64,000 bases of DNA from Blautia parvula (GCF_020215665.1 NZ_CP084061.1:4014501-4078500), one strand, 5' to 3'; numbered from the stretch's first letter, positions 18,099-26,835 are shown. Notes: generated from the letters alone by a model not told the origin. Numbers and translations: made by a program.

Positions 18099-18197
18099 CC
18101 GACCATCCTTTCAATTTGAAATACACCTTTTCCACCAAGAAGGCATAAAAGCAACTTAAAATTTTCAAGCCTCACAATTTCTGACTTTCTTTCCCGC

Positions 18198-18275
18198 TCA
18201 GCTATACAGCAGCTTTTCTGTGAGATGCCCATCCAGATCTCTGCTGATGTTACTTACCGGCAAACCTATATTTGT
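18198..18275 (-). pseudogene. VOC-family gene relic 1
   Basis: The minus strand reads RDLDGHLTEKLLYS-stop. It joins the DLD.HL motif of the VOC genes directly to their C-terminal KLLNS, so the segment between has been deleted. The 55 bases upstream of the motif are shared with relic 2 at 19357-19530. Confidence 0.55.
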
Positions 18276-18291
18276 TAATTTACGCCAATTA

Positions 18292-18666
18292 TTACTCGGC
18301 ACTCTCAACTACGAATTTTACACTCCCTTTTGCGTTTTCTCCTGTTACAGTTACTGTATATGTTCCGCTTTCTTCTACATCAAAATCATATTCTACCGAA
18401 AAGAAAATACCTTCACTTTCAGCGATAGGTTCCTCGTCATCTTTCTGAATTTTATATGATAAATGGCCATCCTCAACCACAATTTCTGCATGAATAATAT
18501 CTCCGGCTTCAACAACCAAATCTTGAGTGTCGGTAGTATTAAATTCTGTATATTCCATAATTAGTTGAGTGTCGTTTCCTGTTCTGCTTCCATCAAAGTC
18601 TGATGAACAAGCAGACAATGATATAATAAGTAACATAGCACTAAAAAAAGTTGTAATCTTTTTCAT
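18292..18666 (-). CDS. Small lipoprotein
   Basis: 124 residues. Signal peptide with lipobox LSAC (Cys20): MKKITTFFSAMLLIISLSAC. The mature part is short, acidic and strand-rich (DLVVEAGDIIHAEIVVEDG, FDVEESGTYTVTVTGENAKG). The ESGTYTVTVTG pattern is typical of immunoglobulin-like beta sandwiches. It would be anchored on the outside of the membrane. Function unknown. Confidence 0.8.
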   Translation of the reverse strand: MKKITTFFSAMLLIISLSACSSDFDGSRTGNDTQLIMEYTEFNTTDTQDLVVEAGDIIHAEIVVEDGHLSYKIQKDDEEPIAESEGIFFSVEYDFDVEESGTYTVTVTGENAKGSVKFVVESAE

Positions 18667-18688
18667 TATTGCATCTCCTAACTCCTGA

Positions 18689-19318
18689 TCACCATTCGTT
18701 CAACAATTTTTGCAATTTTTCCACAAACTGTCCGATATGCAAACCATCTACAAAAGAATGATGTGCCTGCACAGAAATTGGAATCAAAACCTTTCCGTCT
18801 TTCTCATAATATTTTCCCCAATCAAAAAGCGGTGTTGCATTATCTTTTTTACCCGAATTAGTGTGGGAAATATGCGTATATGTTACCCACGGCATGGGAG
18901 AACATTGAAACACATCATTTCCTAAAGGTCCCGTAAAATACTCTTTCTGTTCATTTGCCACTTTTGTTGCCAATTCACAATATTCTTTCAGATCATCTAT
19001 CATAGGTACATTGACTACCTTGAACAATTCCGTTTCCTGATTAAGATATGTAAATGCAGTATCTATCTTTTCAAACAAAACAATCTGTCCGTCAACAAAC
19101 CGATAACGAAACGCCTCTATTTCATTTGCACATTTGCAAACTGCATGTACCATTGCCAATGTAAAAGAAAGTCCTTGCCCCTCTACCATGCGCCTAAATC
19201 TTGTAATATCTGCTTCAAAGGTTACGCAAAATGCTGGTTCAACAATGTCTCTAAAAATCATACAGTGCATTGCCCTATCCCATGTTTTTTCATCAATTAC
19301 TTTATATTTATTTGCCAT
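18689..19318 (-). CDS. CatA-like O-acetyltransferase (chloramphenicol acetyltransferase fold)
   Basis: 209 residues, the usual CAT length. The active-site motif HHSFVDGLH is near 186-194, and VFQCSPMPWVTYTHISH matches the substrate-loop region of CATs. It would acetylate a hydroxyl with acetyl-CoA. Members of this CatA-like branch are common in Lachnospiraceae, and chloramphenicol resistance cannot be assumed. ATG 19318 follows GGAGG; the longer frame would start at a TTG with no ribosome site. A second family member is at 31038. Confidence 0.85.
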   Translation of the reverse strand: MANKYKVIDEKTWDRAMHCMIFRDIVEPAFCVTFEADITRFRRMVEGQGLSFTLAMVHAVCKCANEIEAFRYRFVDGQIVLFEKIDTAFTYLNQETELFKVVNVPMIDDLKEYCELATKVANEQKEYFTGPLGNDVFQCSPMPWVTYTHISHTNSGKKDNATPLFDWGKYYEKDGKVLIPISVQAHHSFVDGLHIGQFVEKLQKLLNEW

Positions 19319-19356
19319 AGATACACTTTCCTCCAACTTCTGATTTTATTTCACAT

Positions 19357-19530
19357 TCAGCTGTTCAGCAGCCTTTCTAAATCCCCGATGGGAACATTCA
19401 TTCTTTCCGACACTTCTTCCATCGTCATGCCGGTATTCAAAAAACGTCTGACCACCATTTTCATATCCTCACCAACCTCTATGAGATGCCCATCCAGATC
19501 TCTGTTGTGTTACTTACCGACAAACCTGAA
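19357..19530 (-). pseudogene. VOC-family gene relic 2 (C-terminal half)
   Basis: The minus strand encodes RDLDGHLIEVGEDMKMVVRR, then FLNTGMTMEEVSERMNV and ERLLNS-stop. This is the C-terminal third of the VOC genes at 21235 and 24819. The first two thirds are replaced by sequence shared with relic 1. Confidence 0.8.
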
Positions 19531-19552
19531 TTTTGTTATTTCTAAACCCGGG

Positions 19553-19885
19553 TTATTCTTTTAGATTTTTCAAAGCTTCCGGGTCATTCAGGATAATTGT
19601 TCCAAGAGTTTTACATTCTTCTATATCGGAGCAGTCACCACATGTTGCAACGCCCTTCTTCAGCGCACACTTACGAATACCACACAGACTGTCACAAAAT
19701 ACCGTTTTACTCCCCTCAACGCGGCAGCCCTGGCAGTTAATATGTTCAGGGAGAATAGGGGCATTATTTAACTCTGCCCATAATTTTGCAGTTTTTTCAC
19801 GCAATGTTTGATCATTGTTGATTGTTGCAATGTATGCGTCACATTTTTCGCAGTTCAGTCCGCAATATGCAATCATATCTTTCAT
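19553..19885 (-). CDS. DUF3795 Cys-rich protein (copy b)
   Basis: About 110 residues starting MKDMIAYCGLNCEKCDAYI, then INCQGCR, FCDSLCGIRKC and CGDCSDIEECKTL. ATG 19885 has GGAGGTG nine bases upstream. This subtype has an extra helical segment (REKTAKLWAELNNA) between the first two Cys groups and is not a close paralog of copies d and e. Confidence 0.85.
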   Translation of the reverse strand: MKDMIAYCGLNCEKCDAYIATINNDQTLREKTAKLWAELNNAPILPEHINCQGCRVEGSKTVFCDSLCGIRKCALKKGVATCGDCSDIEECKTLGTIILNDPEALKNLKE

Positions 19886-19924
19886 AGCCTCAGTCACCTC
19901 CATATCTTCAAATGGATTCTCGGA

Positions 19925-20674
19925 TTAAATTCGTTTCGCTATCTCTAAAGCGATATAAAATTTGTCCAAATTATGATTGGCATCATTAAATCTTTCCATC
20001 TCGTACTTATCTTCCGATAACACATCCCCCGTCACCAGAAAATCATATAAATCAAAACCGTAGAAATCACAAACAGACTGCACTCCTGCCAGTTCCATGT
20101 CTACCGCGATGCAGCCTTCCTCTTGCCTCTTAGCAACCTGCCCTGCTGTTTCACGCAAAAACGCATCTGTAGTCCATACCCTTCCTTTCACATATGGGAA
20201 GTGCAGCTCATCAAAAATAGCAGCGAGCTTTTCGTGATTTTTCATCTTGATGTAATCAGTTGGCGGTGCATAATGATAGGAAATTCCTTCGTCTCTGTAG
20301 GCTTCTGTCGGAATAACGAATCTCACCTGCGTTTTTTCTTTATCGAGACTTCCCGCCGAGCCAAACATGATAAACTTCTCAGCACCAGTCAGCCAGTTTG
20401 ACTCGATACAATACTCAGAGGTTCCGGTAGAACCGATTGCAGATAAATAAAAAGCAATTTCCTTTCCTTCAGAGCTGAATTTATAAATCGGAACAACCCC
20501 GTTCGGTGCATTGATTTCTGCGATCTTTGTGCAAATATATGTGGTGAGAACAGTCTCGTAAATCTCTTTGGAAAAAATGATAATGCAGATATCGAGGATC
20601 TTTTTTCTCTCCCCATAAAAATCCTCCAGCGTGAATATAGGCTCAGTTTTGTTGTCAAATGAATCCGTAATCAT
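19925..20674 (-). CDS. Nucleoside phosphorylase family protein
   Basis: 249 residues of the PNP/UDP phosphorylase fold. GSTGTSEYCIE and FIMFGSAGSLDKEKTQ resemble the phosphate and ribose loops. The later segment CIAVDMELAGVQSVCDFYG has the VDMEL motif, whose Met and Glu contact the ribose. ETAGQVAKRQEEG precedes it. Such enzymes split nucleosides with phosphate, or hydrolyse MTA/SAH. AGAGGA precedes the ATG. Substrate not determinable. Confidence 0.85.
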   Translation of the reverse strand: MITDSFDNKTEPIFTLEDFYGERKKILDICIIIFSKEIYETVLTTYICTKIAEINAPNGVVPIYKFSSEGKEIAFYLSAIGSTGTSEYCIESNWLTGAEKFIMFGSAGSLDKEKTQVRFVIPTEAYRDEGISYHYAPPTDYIKMKNHEKLAAIFDELHFPYVKGRVWTTDAFLRETAGQVAKRQEEGCIAVDMELAGVQSVCDFYGFDLYDFLVTGDVLSEDKYEMERFNDANHNLDKFYIALEIAKRI

Positions 20675-20771
20675 AATCTTAATCCTCTCTGATTCAATAG
20701 TGGCTGCGTACCCGTCTTACATTTTCTTTTCATAACTTACAATTTTCTCTGTTCTATAAACTTGGATTTTG

Positions 20772-21182
20772 CTATTTCATTTTTTCTTGACACTCGCTAC
20801 ATTCTCTATCGTGAATAGAAATAATTCCACCACATTTAGAACAAGTATATTTTATTTTTTGCTGTTCCATGAAATGCTCCAAATCTTGTTCTTGAACAAA
20901 ACGGCTGTTTTCTATAAGACTTGCTTGATACCGTTTGTCATAGCATTTTTCAAGGTTTTTAATCAACTCACATGGATATTCAGCACATTCAAAACAATGG
21001 GATAACGCTTTTTCTTTGATACAGTCCTTTATTTTACATTTACGACAATGTTCAGGTTTCCCTTTATCACTATTCAAGCACCCAGCACAAGGTTTTTTAT
21101 GGTAACAGTGCTTATAACAAACTTTACAATTCATTCCACATGGAGCAAACATACTTATATCAATTTTTTCTGGCATTTTCAT
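20772..21182 (-). CDS. DUF3795 protein with C-terminal zinc ribbon (copy c)
   Basis: 136 residues. DUF3795 core: CGMNCKVCYKHCYHKKPCAG, then CLNSDKG, CRKCKIKDC and CFECAEYPC. Unlike the others it ends in a separate CSKCGG...CSECQEK zinc ribbon (about 113-133). The added ribbon suggests nucleic-acid or protein binding, but that is inference. Confidence 0.85.
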   Translation of the reverse strand: MKMPEKIDISMFAPCGMNCKVCYKHCYHKKPCAGCLNSDKGKPEHCRKCKIKDCIKEKALSHCFECAEYPCELIKNLEKCYDKRYQASLIENSRFVQEQDLEHFMEQQKIKYTCSKCGGIISIHDRECSECQEKMK

Positions 21183-21234
21183 AGTTTTCTACTCCTTTCG
21201 GTAAATCTTAATTTGTTTATATGCCCGCTGCAAA

Positions 21235-21699
21235 TTAACTATTAAGAAGTTTTGTTAAGTCCTCAATGGATACGTCCATTTTTGCAGATACCTCTTCCAT
21301 AGTCATTCCAGAAGCAAAAAACCGCTTTACTACCATCTGCATATCCTCTCCAACCTCTATGAGATGTTCATCCAGATCGTAGAACCGGATCACACGTTGT
21401 CCCCAGCTATGCTCAATGACTTCTCCCAGATACTCAATCTCCGAGTATGCTTTCAGCTTATTCAGGAAACCATCAAAATCCTGCTCCTCAAAGACGATTT
21501 CCGCATTGTTGGATTTCTTCAATACCTTTTCTTTTGGTATACTTACCAGCCAGTCAAAATCCTGCTGTAATGCCAGACCGCAGGTAAAAGCAATATTCCT
21601 TCCGTAATCCTGATAGACTTCTAACCCGAACAGTTCCTCATAAAACTTTCTTGCGGCGCTGATATCCGCTACCGATATAACTGTACATACATACTTCAT
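21235..21699 (-). CDS. VOC superfamily protein (copy 1)
   Basis: 154 residues. Glyoxalase/bleomycin-resistance/dioxygenase fold: opens MKYVCTVISVADISAARKFY and has WGQRVIRFYDLDEHLIEVGE, with the Glu expected at a metal site. A C-terminal helix-turn-helix-like tail (MTMEEVSAKMDVSIEDLTKLL) is unusual for VOC proteins. GAAAGGAG precedes the ATG. About 93% identical by eye to copy 2 at 24819; the two sit in duplicated blocks. Confidence 0.9.
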   Translation of the reverse strand: MKYVCTVISVADISAARKFYEELFGLEVYQDYGRNIAFTCGLALQQDFDWLVSIPKEKVLKKSNNAEIVFEEQDFDGFLNKLKAYSEIEYLGEVIEHSWGQRVIRFYDLDEHLIEVGEDMQMVVKRFFASGMTMEEVSAKMDVSIEDLTKLLNS

Positions 21700-21770
21700 A
21701 TAAATGCTCCTTTCAAGCCTCTTTTTCTGTTCTTTATTTTTGATAAACTACTTTCATTCATCTATATTAT

Positions 21771-22304
21771 TTACTCTTTCGCTGCCTCTTCCTCTACAGG
21801 GCGCCACGCTTCTCCAAATTTTATATCTTTGAATAACGCAGCAAGGCCTGTGATCTGCTTGAGACGCAAAATTTCATCTCTATCCATTCCCAAATGTTTT
21901 GAGATCCAGGCATCGGACCGTCCAAATTCATGAAGCTCTTTTACGATGTTGCTCATCAAATCCACATCGTGAGAGCCGCGTGCCCTGTTATGACGCACGG
22001 TACTGGCCATCCGCTTGTCAATCGGCTTCTCAATCACGGAAACCGGCAGCAATCCCTGTTCCCTTTCATAAATATCCGGATGATCCATCATCACCTGATA
22101 CCGATGGAAGCCGTCCACAATCAGATAAATATCCTGCGCTTTTACATAGTAGCATACGACCGGCATCGTATATCCATCCTCTTTTATGCTCTCATAGAGC
22201 AATTTCATTTCAGGCGGTGCAACCTTATTGGGATTGTAGTTATTGGGCCGTACCTTCTCTATCGGGACAGCCATCACATTATAAACTGGGCTTTTGTACT
22301 TCAT
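21771..22304 (-). CDS. IbrB-like ParB/Srx-domain protein
   Basis: 177 residues. The ParB N-terminal fold is seen in VRPNNYNPNKVAPPEMKLLY, then SIKEDGYTMPVV and LIVDGFHRYQVM, followed by a conserved NRARGSHDVD segment and a C-terminal helix-turn-helix (ISKHLGMDRDEILRLKQITG). It matches IbrB, which acts with IbrA in E. coli to activate eib genes. The start overlaps the IbrA-like 3' end by 26 bases with GAGGA upstream, so the two are translationally coupled. Confidence 0.82.
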   Translation of the reverse strand: MKYKSPVYNVMAVPIEKVRPNNYNPNKVAPPEMKLLYESIKEDGYTMPVVCYYVKAQDIYLIVDGFHRYQVMMDHPDIYEREQGLLPVSVIEKPIDKRMASTVRHNRARGSHDVDLMSNIVKELHEFGRSDAWISKHLGMDRDEILRLKQITGLAALFKDIKFGEAWRPVEEEAAKE

Positions 22305-23625
22305 AATCGAATTCCTCTATGCTTTTGTATTTGCGGCGTATGATATCCAGTCGGTTCTGCTGCTGCCGTGTCATCCCAAATCCCATGAAGCGGCAGATAT
22401 GGTCATTTTTTAAAATGCAGTAACACATCCGTTTCCAGCTGGGGATATCCTTTGTGGATTTGATATCATCCGTGTGATCCGGTATGGGACCCACAAATAC
22501 AATCCGTGATTTTTGGTTCAATGTATAATTGGAGACGCCGTTTCGTTTTATTTGATACCCTTTCTCCTGAAGCTCCTCAATCACAGACTCATCCAATCCT
22601 CCGCCTGTTCCATGCCAGAACTGGATAGAGGTATTAAATTTCTTCGCATAGTTATTTCGCAGTCTTTTCGGCAGCGTATCCAGCAAAAACTTTGTATATG
22701 ATTTCCACGTATGGCCTTCTGGCAACGTAATATTCCGGTAGCCCATCGCTTTGGTCTTTCCATAAATGGAAGCGAAATTCGCCCCCTGCACACGTCCTAC
22801 AAGCCTGCACCAAATCTCCGGGTCTATGACACGATACAGATTCAATGCGTCCTTTGCATAGTCGTTAAACGGGGAGGCCACACGCATCTGCGAGGGCTTC
22901 AAGCCAGCCATATAATAGAGATCATACAGGCGGTTATAGTCGTAATCAAATAAATAAGTGGCGTGCCATACATCATCCGCAGACCAGTCATATAAAGGGG
23001 AGGCACACCAGACATCTTTAAATTGCTTGCTGATCCAGCAGGTATCCTTATACCCGTATTTTTTATTCAGAAATCCACTGTAACGATGCAGGGATTCATC
23101 TGCCCGCATTCCAAGCAGGCATACCGTTTTTCCACCGTCATGTGCGTCCCGGTACCAGCGCCCGAACTGTTTTGCCAAGTCCTCCTGGTGCATCCGGTAA
23201 CGGTATGTAGTCATTTTGTTATTTTCCAGGTTGATGACGTATTCTTTTTGAGGCATCTCCCGAACCCAAAGTTCCTTCTTCGTATCATCCCATGGATACC
23301 AGTACATCTCGTAGCTGCTTAATGCGGTTCTGGTGGCCATAGGCAGGCAAACCCAATAAGGCTCAACCTGATCCTTGATTCGCTCAAAGGTGCGTTCCAC
23401 ATACTCCGTCGTCACCGTATACTGCGCCTCAAAATCCTGATGAAAAACGCCAATGGTTCTTTCCGGATAATGCTGATTCCGGTAATCCAGAACCAGATTG
23501 AGCAGCAGACCGCTGTCCTTTCCCCCGGAGAAGGAAACATAAATATGATCAAACTCCTCAAAGAGAAAATGTGCTCGTGCTAAAAACGCATCATAAACAT
23601 TCATATGTAGATACTCTCTTACCAA
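22279..23625 (-). CDS. IbrA-like PAPS-reductase-family protein (DUF3440)
   Basis: 448 residues. The N-type ATP pyrophosphatase PP-loop SFSGGKDSGLLLNLV lies near 31-45, and the body resembles the phosphoadenosine-phosphosulfate-reductase family with the DUF3440 extension (SPLYDWSADDVWHATY, PSQMRVASPFNDYAK). It is a TTG start at 23625, supported by AGAGAGG at 7-base spacing; ATG 23604 is the alternative. IbrA/IbrB pairs are known from E. coli retron/phage-like elements, where they raise expression of immunoglobulin-binding proteins. Their chemistry is unsolved; relationship to DndC-type enzymes makes nucleic-acid modification a possibility (inference). Confidence 0.85.
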   Translation of the reverse strand: MVREYLHMNVYDAFLARAHFLFEEFDHIYVSFSGGKDSGLLLNLVLDYRNQHYPERTIGVFHQDFEAQYTVTTEYVERTFERIKDQVEPYWVCLPMATRTALSSYEMYWYPWDDTKKELWVREMPQKEYVINLENNKMTTYRYRMHQEDLAKQFGRWYRDAHDGGKTVCLLGMRADESLHRYSGFLNKKYGYKDTCWISKQFKDVWCASPLYDWSADDVWHATYLFDYDYNRLYDLYYMAGLKPSQMRVASPFNDYAKDALNLYRVIDPEIWCRLVGRVQGANFASIYGKTKAMGYRNITLPEGHTWKSYTKFLLDTLPKRLRNNYAKKFNTSIQFWHGTGGGLDESVIEELQEKGYQIKRNGVSNYTLNQKSRIVFVGPIPDHTDDIKSTKDIPSWKRMCYCILKNDHICRFMGFGMTRQQQNRLDIIRRKYKSIEEFDYEVQKPSL

Positions 23626-23725
23626 AAATAAACCTCTCTTCTTCTGTCCTTTCTAAGAACCGGATATATTCCGACTTCGGTTCTCTATTTTCATCCCATA
23701 ATGAATGATGGCTATATCCAAATTC

Positions 23726-24274
23726 TCACTTTTTCTTTCGCAGTTTCAACTCAATATTGTTCTTCGCTGCTGCCGCCTTCAGCAACCATGCAGCAAACGC
23801 ACTTTTTTCTTTAAGCGTCAGCGTTTCCAAATCAGCTCTGTCCTCAATTTGCCTGAGTACCGCCTGCAGGTCTTGCAGATCCAGCAGATTGACTGCTACA
23901 CAGAACAGCGTCTTTTTCCTCCCGTCATTGTAGCCGGCAAGTAGAATGTCCAAGATACGTGCTTTTTCTTCCTGCTCTGCGTTATAGGCTTCCATTCCAA
24001 TCTGATGAGCCTTTTTCATATCGGCCTTTTGATTTCCATGTGTTATAAAAGAATCATAGTCGTCAATATGCTCATATTTCGAGCAAGGGTATTCGCCGCA
24101 CTGAAAGCAGTATTCTACTCCATCATGCTCCATGCTGCATCCTGCAATTTTACAAGACTGATTTCCCTCGCCGCCCCCGCAGCCGGGGCAGTGTTTACTC
24201 AAATACATGGGGCAAAGCCCACAGTTCAAGCCACAAAGGGAAAATAATTGATTTTGTCGGTTAAATCCTTTCAT
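23726..24274 (-). CDS. DUF3795 protein (copy d)
   Basis: 182 residues. Cys pattern LCGLNCGLCPMYLSKHCPGC, then CKIAGC and YCFQCGEYPC. This is followed by a longer helical half (GYNDGRKKTLFCVAVNLLDL, then QAVLRQIEDRADL) ending in a Lys-rich tail. About 92% identical to copy e at 26287, a recent duplicate. AGGAG precedes the ATG. Confidence 0.88.
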   Translation of the reverse strand: MKGFNRQNQLFSLCGLNCGLCPMYLSKHCPGCGGGEGNQSCKIAGCSMEHDGVEYCFQCGEYPCSKYEHIDDYDSFITHGNQKADMKKAHQIGMEAYNAEQEEKARILDILLAGYNDGRKKTLFCVAVNLLDLQDLQAVLRQIEDRADLETLTLKEKSAFAAWLLKAAAAKNNIELKLRKKK

Positions 24275-24362
24275 AATATCTCCTAACTAAGCTTATCCCC
24301 AGCCATTCCAGCTAACATATGCTGTACATGATGCTTGTCCTAACAAGCTGACAAACTGTGAT

Positions 24363-24773
24363 TTATACAGATTGAATTAAGTGGTGTTCAAAAAAAGTTT
24401 CAAAGGTATTTGTAGCACCGCCATGTTCTACAATTTTTCCATCTATAACTTTATCAATATCCACCCCTGTAATTTCCAAAACCTTATTTGTGGGTGTTAT
24501 TCCGAGAAATTCTCCCTTATGAGTGCCTTTCATAATAAATTCTGAAATAACATAATCATCTACTTCATATTGACGGATAATTTTCATAGTGTAATCAGGA
24601 TAAGTTTTTTTCAATGCTAATAGGTGTTCTTTCATTCCGTCTATTCCTATGAACATTTCTTTTTCTCCAATCCTTTGAACGCAATCCCCCGATATATATT
24701 TAGAGATTTCATCAAGTAAATTATCCGAAATAATAACTTCATAGAAATATTTTACAATATCCTTATTTTTCAT
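24363..24773 (-). CDS. SnoaL-like / NTF2-fold protein
   Basis: 136 residues. The opening IVKYFYEVIISDNLLDEISK and the segment EHLLALKKTYPDYTMKIIRQ, with later FIMKGTHKGEFLGITPTNK, are characteristic of SnoaL-like polyketide-cyclase or ester-cyclase type NTF2 folds. These are small alpha+beta barrels that bind hydrophobic ligands. GGAGG precedes the ATG. The real substrate is unknown. Confidence 0.8.
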   Translation of the reverse strand: MKNKDIVKYFYEVIISDNLLDEISKYISGDCVQRIGEKEMFIGIDGMKEHLLALKKTYPDYTMKIIRQYEVDDYVISEFIMKGTHKGEFLGITPTNKVLEITGVDIDKVIDGKIVEHGGATNTFETFFEHHLIQSV

Positions 24774-24818
24774 GCGAAACCTCCGTAAATTCGTATTTGT
24801 TTATATGCCCGCTACACA

Positions 24819-25283
24819 TTAACTATTCAGAAGTTTTGTTAAGTCATCAACGGAAACGTCCATTCTCACAGAAACTTCCTCCATCGTCATGCCAGAATCC
24901 AGAAAACGCTTTATCACCATTTTCATATCCTCTCCAACCTCTATGAGATGTTCGTCCAGATCGTAGAACCGGATTACACGTTGCCCCCAGCTATGTTCGA
25001 TAACTTCTCCCAGATACTCAATCTCCGGGTATTCTTTCAGCTTATTCAGGAAGCCATCGAAATCCTGCTCCTCAAAAACCACTTCTGCATTATTGGATTT
25101 CTTCAATACTTTTTCCTTTGGTATATTTACCAGCCAGTCAAAATCCTGCTGTAATGCCAGACCGCAGGCAAAAGCGATATTCTTTCCGTAATCCTGATAG
25201 ACCTCTAGCCCGAACAGTTCCTCGTAAAACTTTCTTGCGGCGCTGATATCCGCTACCGATATAACTGTACATACATACTTCAT
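24819..25283 (-). CDS. VOC superfamily protein (copy 2)
   Basis: 154 residues, the near-identical paralog of the protein at 21235, including the upstream GAAAGGAGCATTTAT leader and the 3' flank (tatgcccgct...attaact). The same C-terminal MTMEEVSVRMDVSVDDLTKL tail is present. Start chosen at 25283 because the ribosome site is conserved with copy 1; the longer frame to 25346 reads non-conserved leader. Confidence 0.9.
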   Translation of the reverse strand: MKYVCTVISVADISAARKFYEELFGLEVYQDYGKNIAFACGLALQQDFDWLVNIPKEKVLKKSNNAEVVFEEQDFDGFLNKLKEYPEIEYLGEVIEHSWGQRVIRFYDLDEHLIEVGEDMKMVIKRFLDSGMTMEEVSVRMDVSVDDLTKLLNS

Positions 25284-25379
25284 ATAAATGCTCCTTTCAA
25301 GCCTCTTTCTCTGTTCTTTTTTTTGATAAAGCCTTTTGTATAGCACACAACTAAATGAAATTATACTGCTTCCTTCTCT

Positions 25380-26141
25380 TTATAACCATACTGCCCAATC
25401 TCCATAGTCAAATGTACCGCTGCCGTGATGTAATTTACCATCTTCCCGTAACTGCCTGAACGCATTTCTCATTCTGCTTAAAATCTCCGGCTGAATATCC
25501 AAACTATGATGCGCAGGAAAAACCTTTTTGACTGGAAGCTCCGAAATCTTTTCAAGAGAAGCAAGGTATGCGTCCGGGTCTGTTGACGGATAATAGGCAA
25601 ATAAAGTGTCCTTGTAAACCAAGTCTCCGGTAAACAGATAACCTCTGTCTGATTCCCAGAAACACATATGCCCCGGAGCATGGCCCGGGGTATGCAATAC
25701 CTGTATATTCCGTCCACCTAATTCTATGTTCTCTCCATCCTCCAGTACCTTTGTTGGCGTCCCCTGGAAAAACTCATAAGTGCCTGTATCGTAACCGTCT
25801 GGTAAATCGCAGCGGTCTGCCACCATCTCTCTGATTGTTTCTATTGTCAGCGGAAACTCACCGTTCAGCCAGCTCAATTCTTCCGCATGGGCATAAAAGT
25901 CCGGAAAATATTTATGGCCGCCAATATGATCCCAATGAATATGGGTGGCAACGGCCGTAACAGGCTTATTTGTCAGCTTCATTACTTCATCATAAATATT
26001 GCAGATTCCCAGACCCGTATCAATCAATAAGCTGCGGCTGGAGCCATTTAACAGATAGCAATGCGTCTCCTCCCAATGCCGGTATTCGCTGATAATATAT
26101 GTACCTTCATCAATCTGATCAATCGTGAACCATTTATCCAT
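25380..26141 (-). CDS. Metallo-beta-lactamase-fold hydrolase
   Basis: 253 residues. The zinc site THIHWDHIGG carries His67, His69, Asp71 and His72, with the third ligand in LHTPGHAPGH, Asp in LFTGDLVYKD and His in PAHHSLD. The set matches the glyoxalase II / lactonase branch, not a true beta-lactamase. It replaces the ibrBA pair in the second of two duplicated VOC-X-DUF3795 blocks. Confidence 0.92.
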   Translation of the reverse strand: MDKWFTIDQIDEGTYIISEYRHWEETHCYLLNGSSRSLLIDTGLGICNIYDEVMKLTNKPVTAVATHIHWDHIGGHKYFPDFYAHAEELSWLNGEFPLTIETIREMVADRCDLPDGYDTGTYEFFQGTPTKVLEDGENIELGGRNIQVLHTPGHAPGHMCFWESDRGYLFTGDLVYKDTLFAYYPSTDPDAYLASLEKISELPVKKVFPAHHSLDIQPEILSRMRNAFRQLREDGKLHHGSGTFDYGDWAVWL

Positions 26142-26286
26142 TTACAAGCATACCTCCATATTTAATATCTGATTCCCTTTGCAGAACATCACTTATTTTT
26201 CTGCAAAGGGGGCGTTTATTACTTTCATTTATCTATATTCTCTATCCTTTTCAATACTTTATTAAATGATTGCAGTATTGAAGCCC

Positions 26287-26835
26287 TCACTTTTTCTTTC
26301 GCAACTTCAACTCAATTTTGTTCTTTGCCGCCGCTTCCTGAAGCAGTCCTGCGGCAAAAGCGCTTTTTTCCTTGAGCGTCAGTGTATCCAAATCCGCTCT
26401 GTTCTCAATTTGCCTGAGTACCGCCTGCAGGTCTTGCAGATCCAGCAGATTGACTGCCACACAGAATAGCGTCTTTTTCCTCCCGTCATTGTAGCCGGCA
26501 AGTAGAATGTCCAGGATACGTGCCTTTTCTTCCTGCTCCGCGTTATAGGCTTCCATTCCGATCTGATGGGCCTTTTTCATATCAGCTTTTCGGTTTCCAT
26601 GCGTTATAAAAGAATCATAGTCGTCAATATGCTCATATTTTGGACAAGGGTATTCATCGCACTGAAAGCAGTATTCCACACCATTATGCTCCATGCTGCA
26701 TCTTGCAATTTTGCAAGACTGATTTCCCTCGCCGCCCCCGCAGCCTGGGCAATATTTATTCAAAAACATGGGGCAAAGCCCACAATTCAATCCGCAAAGG
26801 GAAAATAATTGATTTTGTCGGTTAAATCCTTTCAT
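26287..26835 (-). CDS. DUF3795 protein (copy e)
   Basis: 182 residues, paralog of copy d with the same Cys spacing (CGLNCGLCPMFLNKYCPGC, CKIARC, CFQCDEYPC). Its ATG overlaps the upstream HAD gene's TGA (ATGA), and the GGAGG site lies inside that gene. The DNA similarity with copy d extends slightly upstream of the coding region only. Confidence 0.88.
   Translation of the reverse strand: MKGFNRQNQLFSLCGLNCGLCPMFLNKYCPGCGGGEGNQSCKIARCSMEHNGVEYCFQCDEYPCPKYEHIDDYDSFITHGNRKADMKKAHQIGMEAYNAEQEEKARILDILLAGYNDGRKKTLFCVAVNLLDLQDLQAVLRQIENRADLDTLTLKEKSAFAAGLLQEAAAKNKIELKLRKKK

Noticed and set aside
18689..19318. True chloramphenicol resistance gene
   Set aside because: The active-site motif fits the CAT fold, but the sequence belongs to a broader CatA-like group; resistance cannot be claimed.
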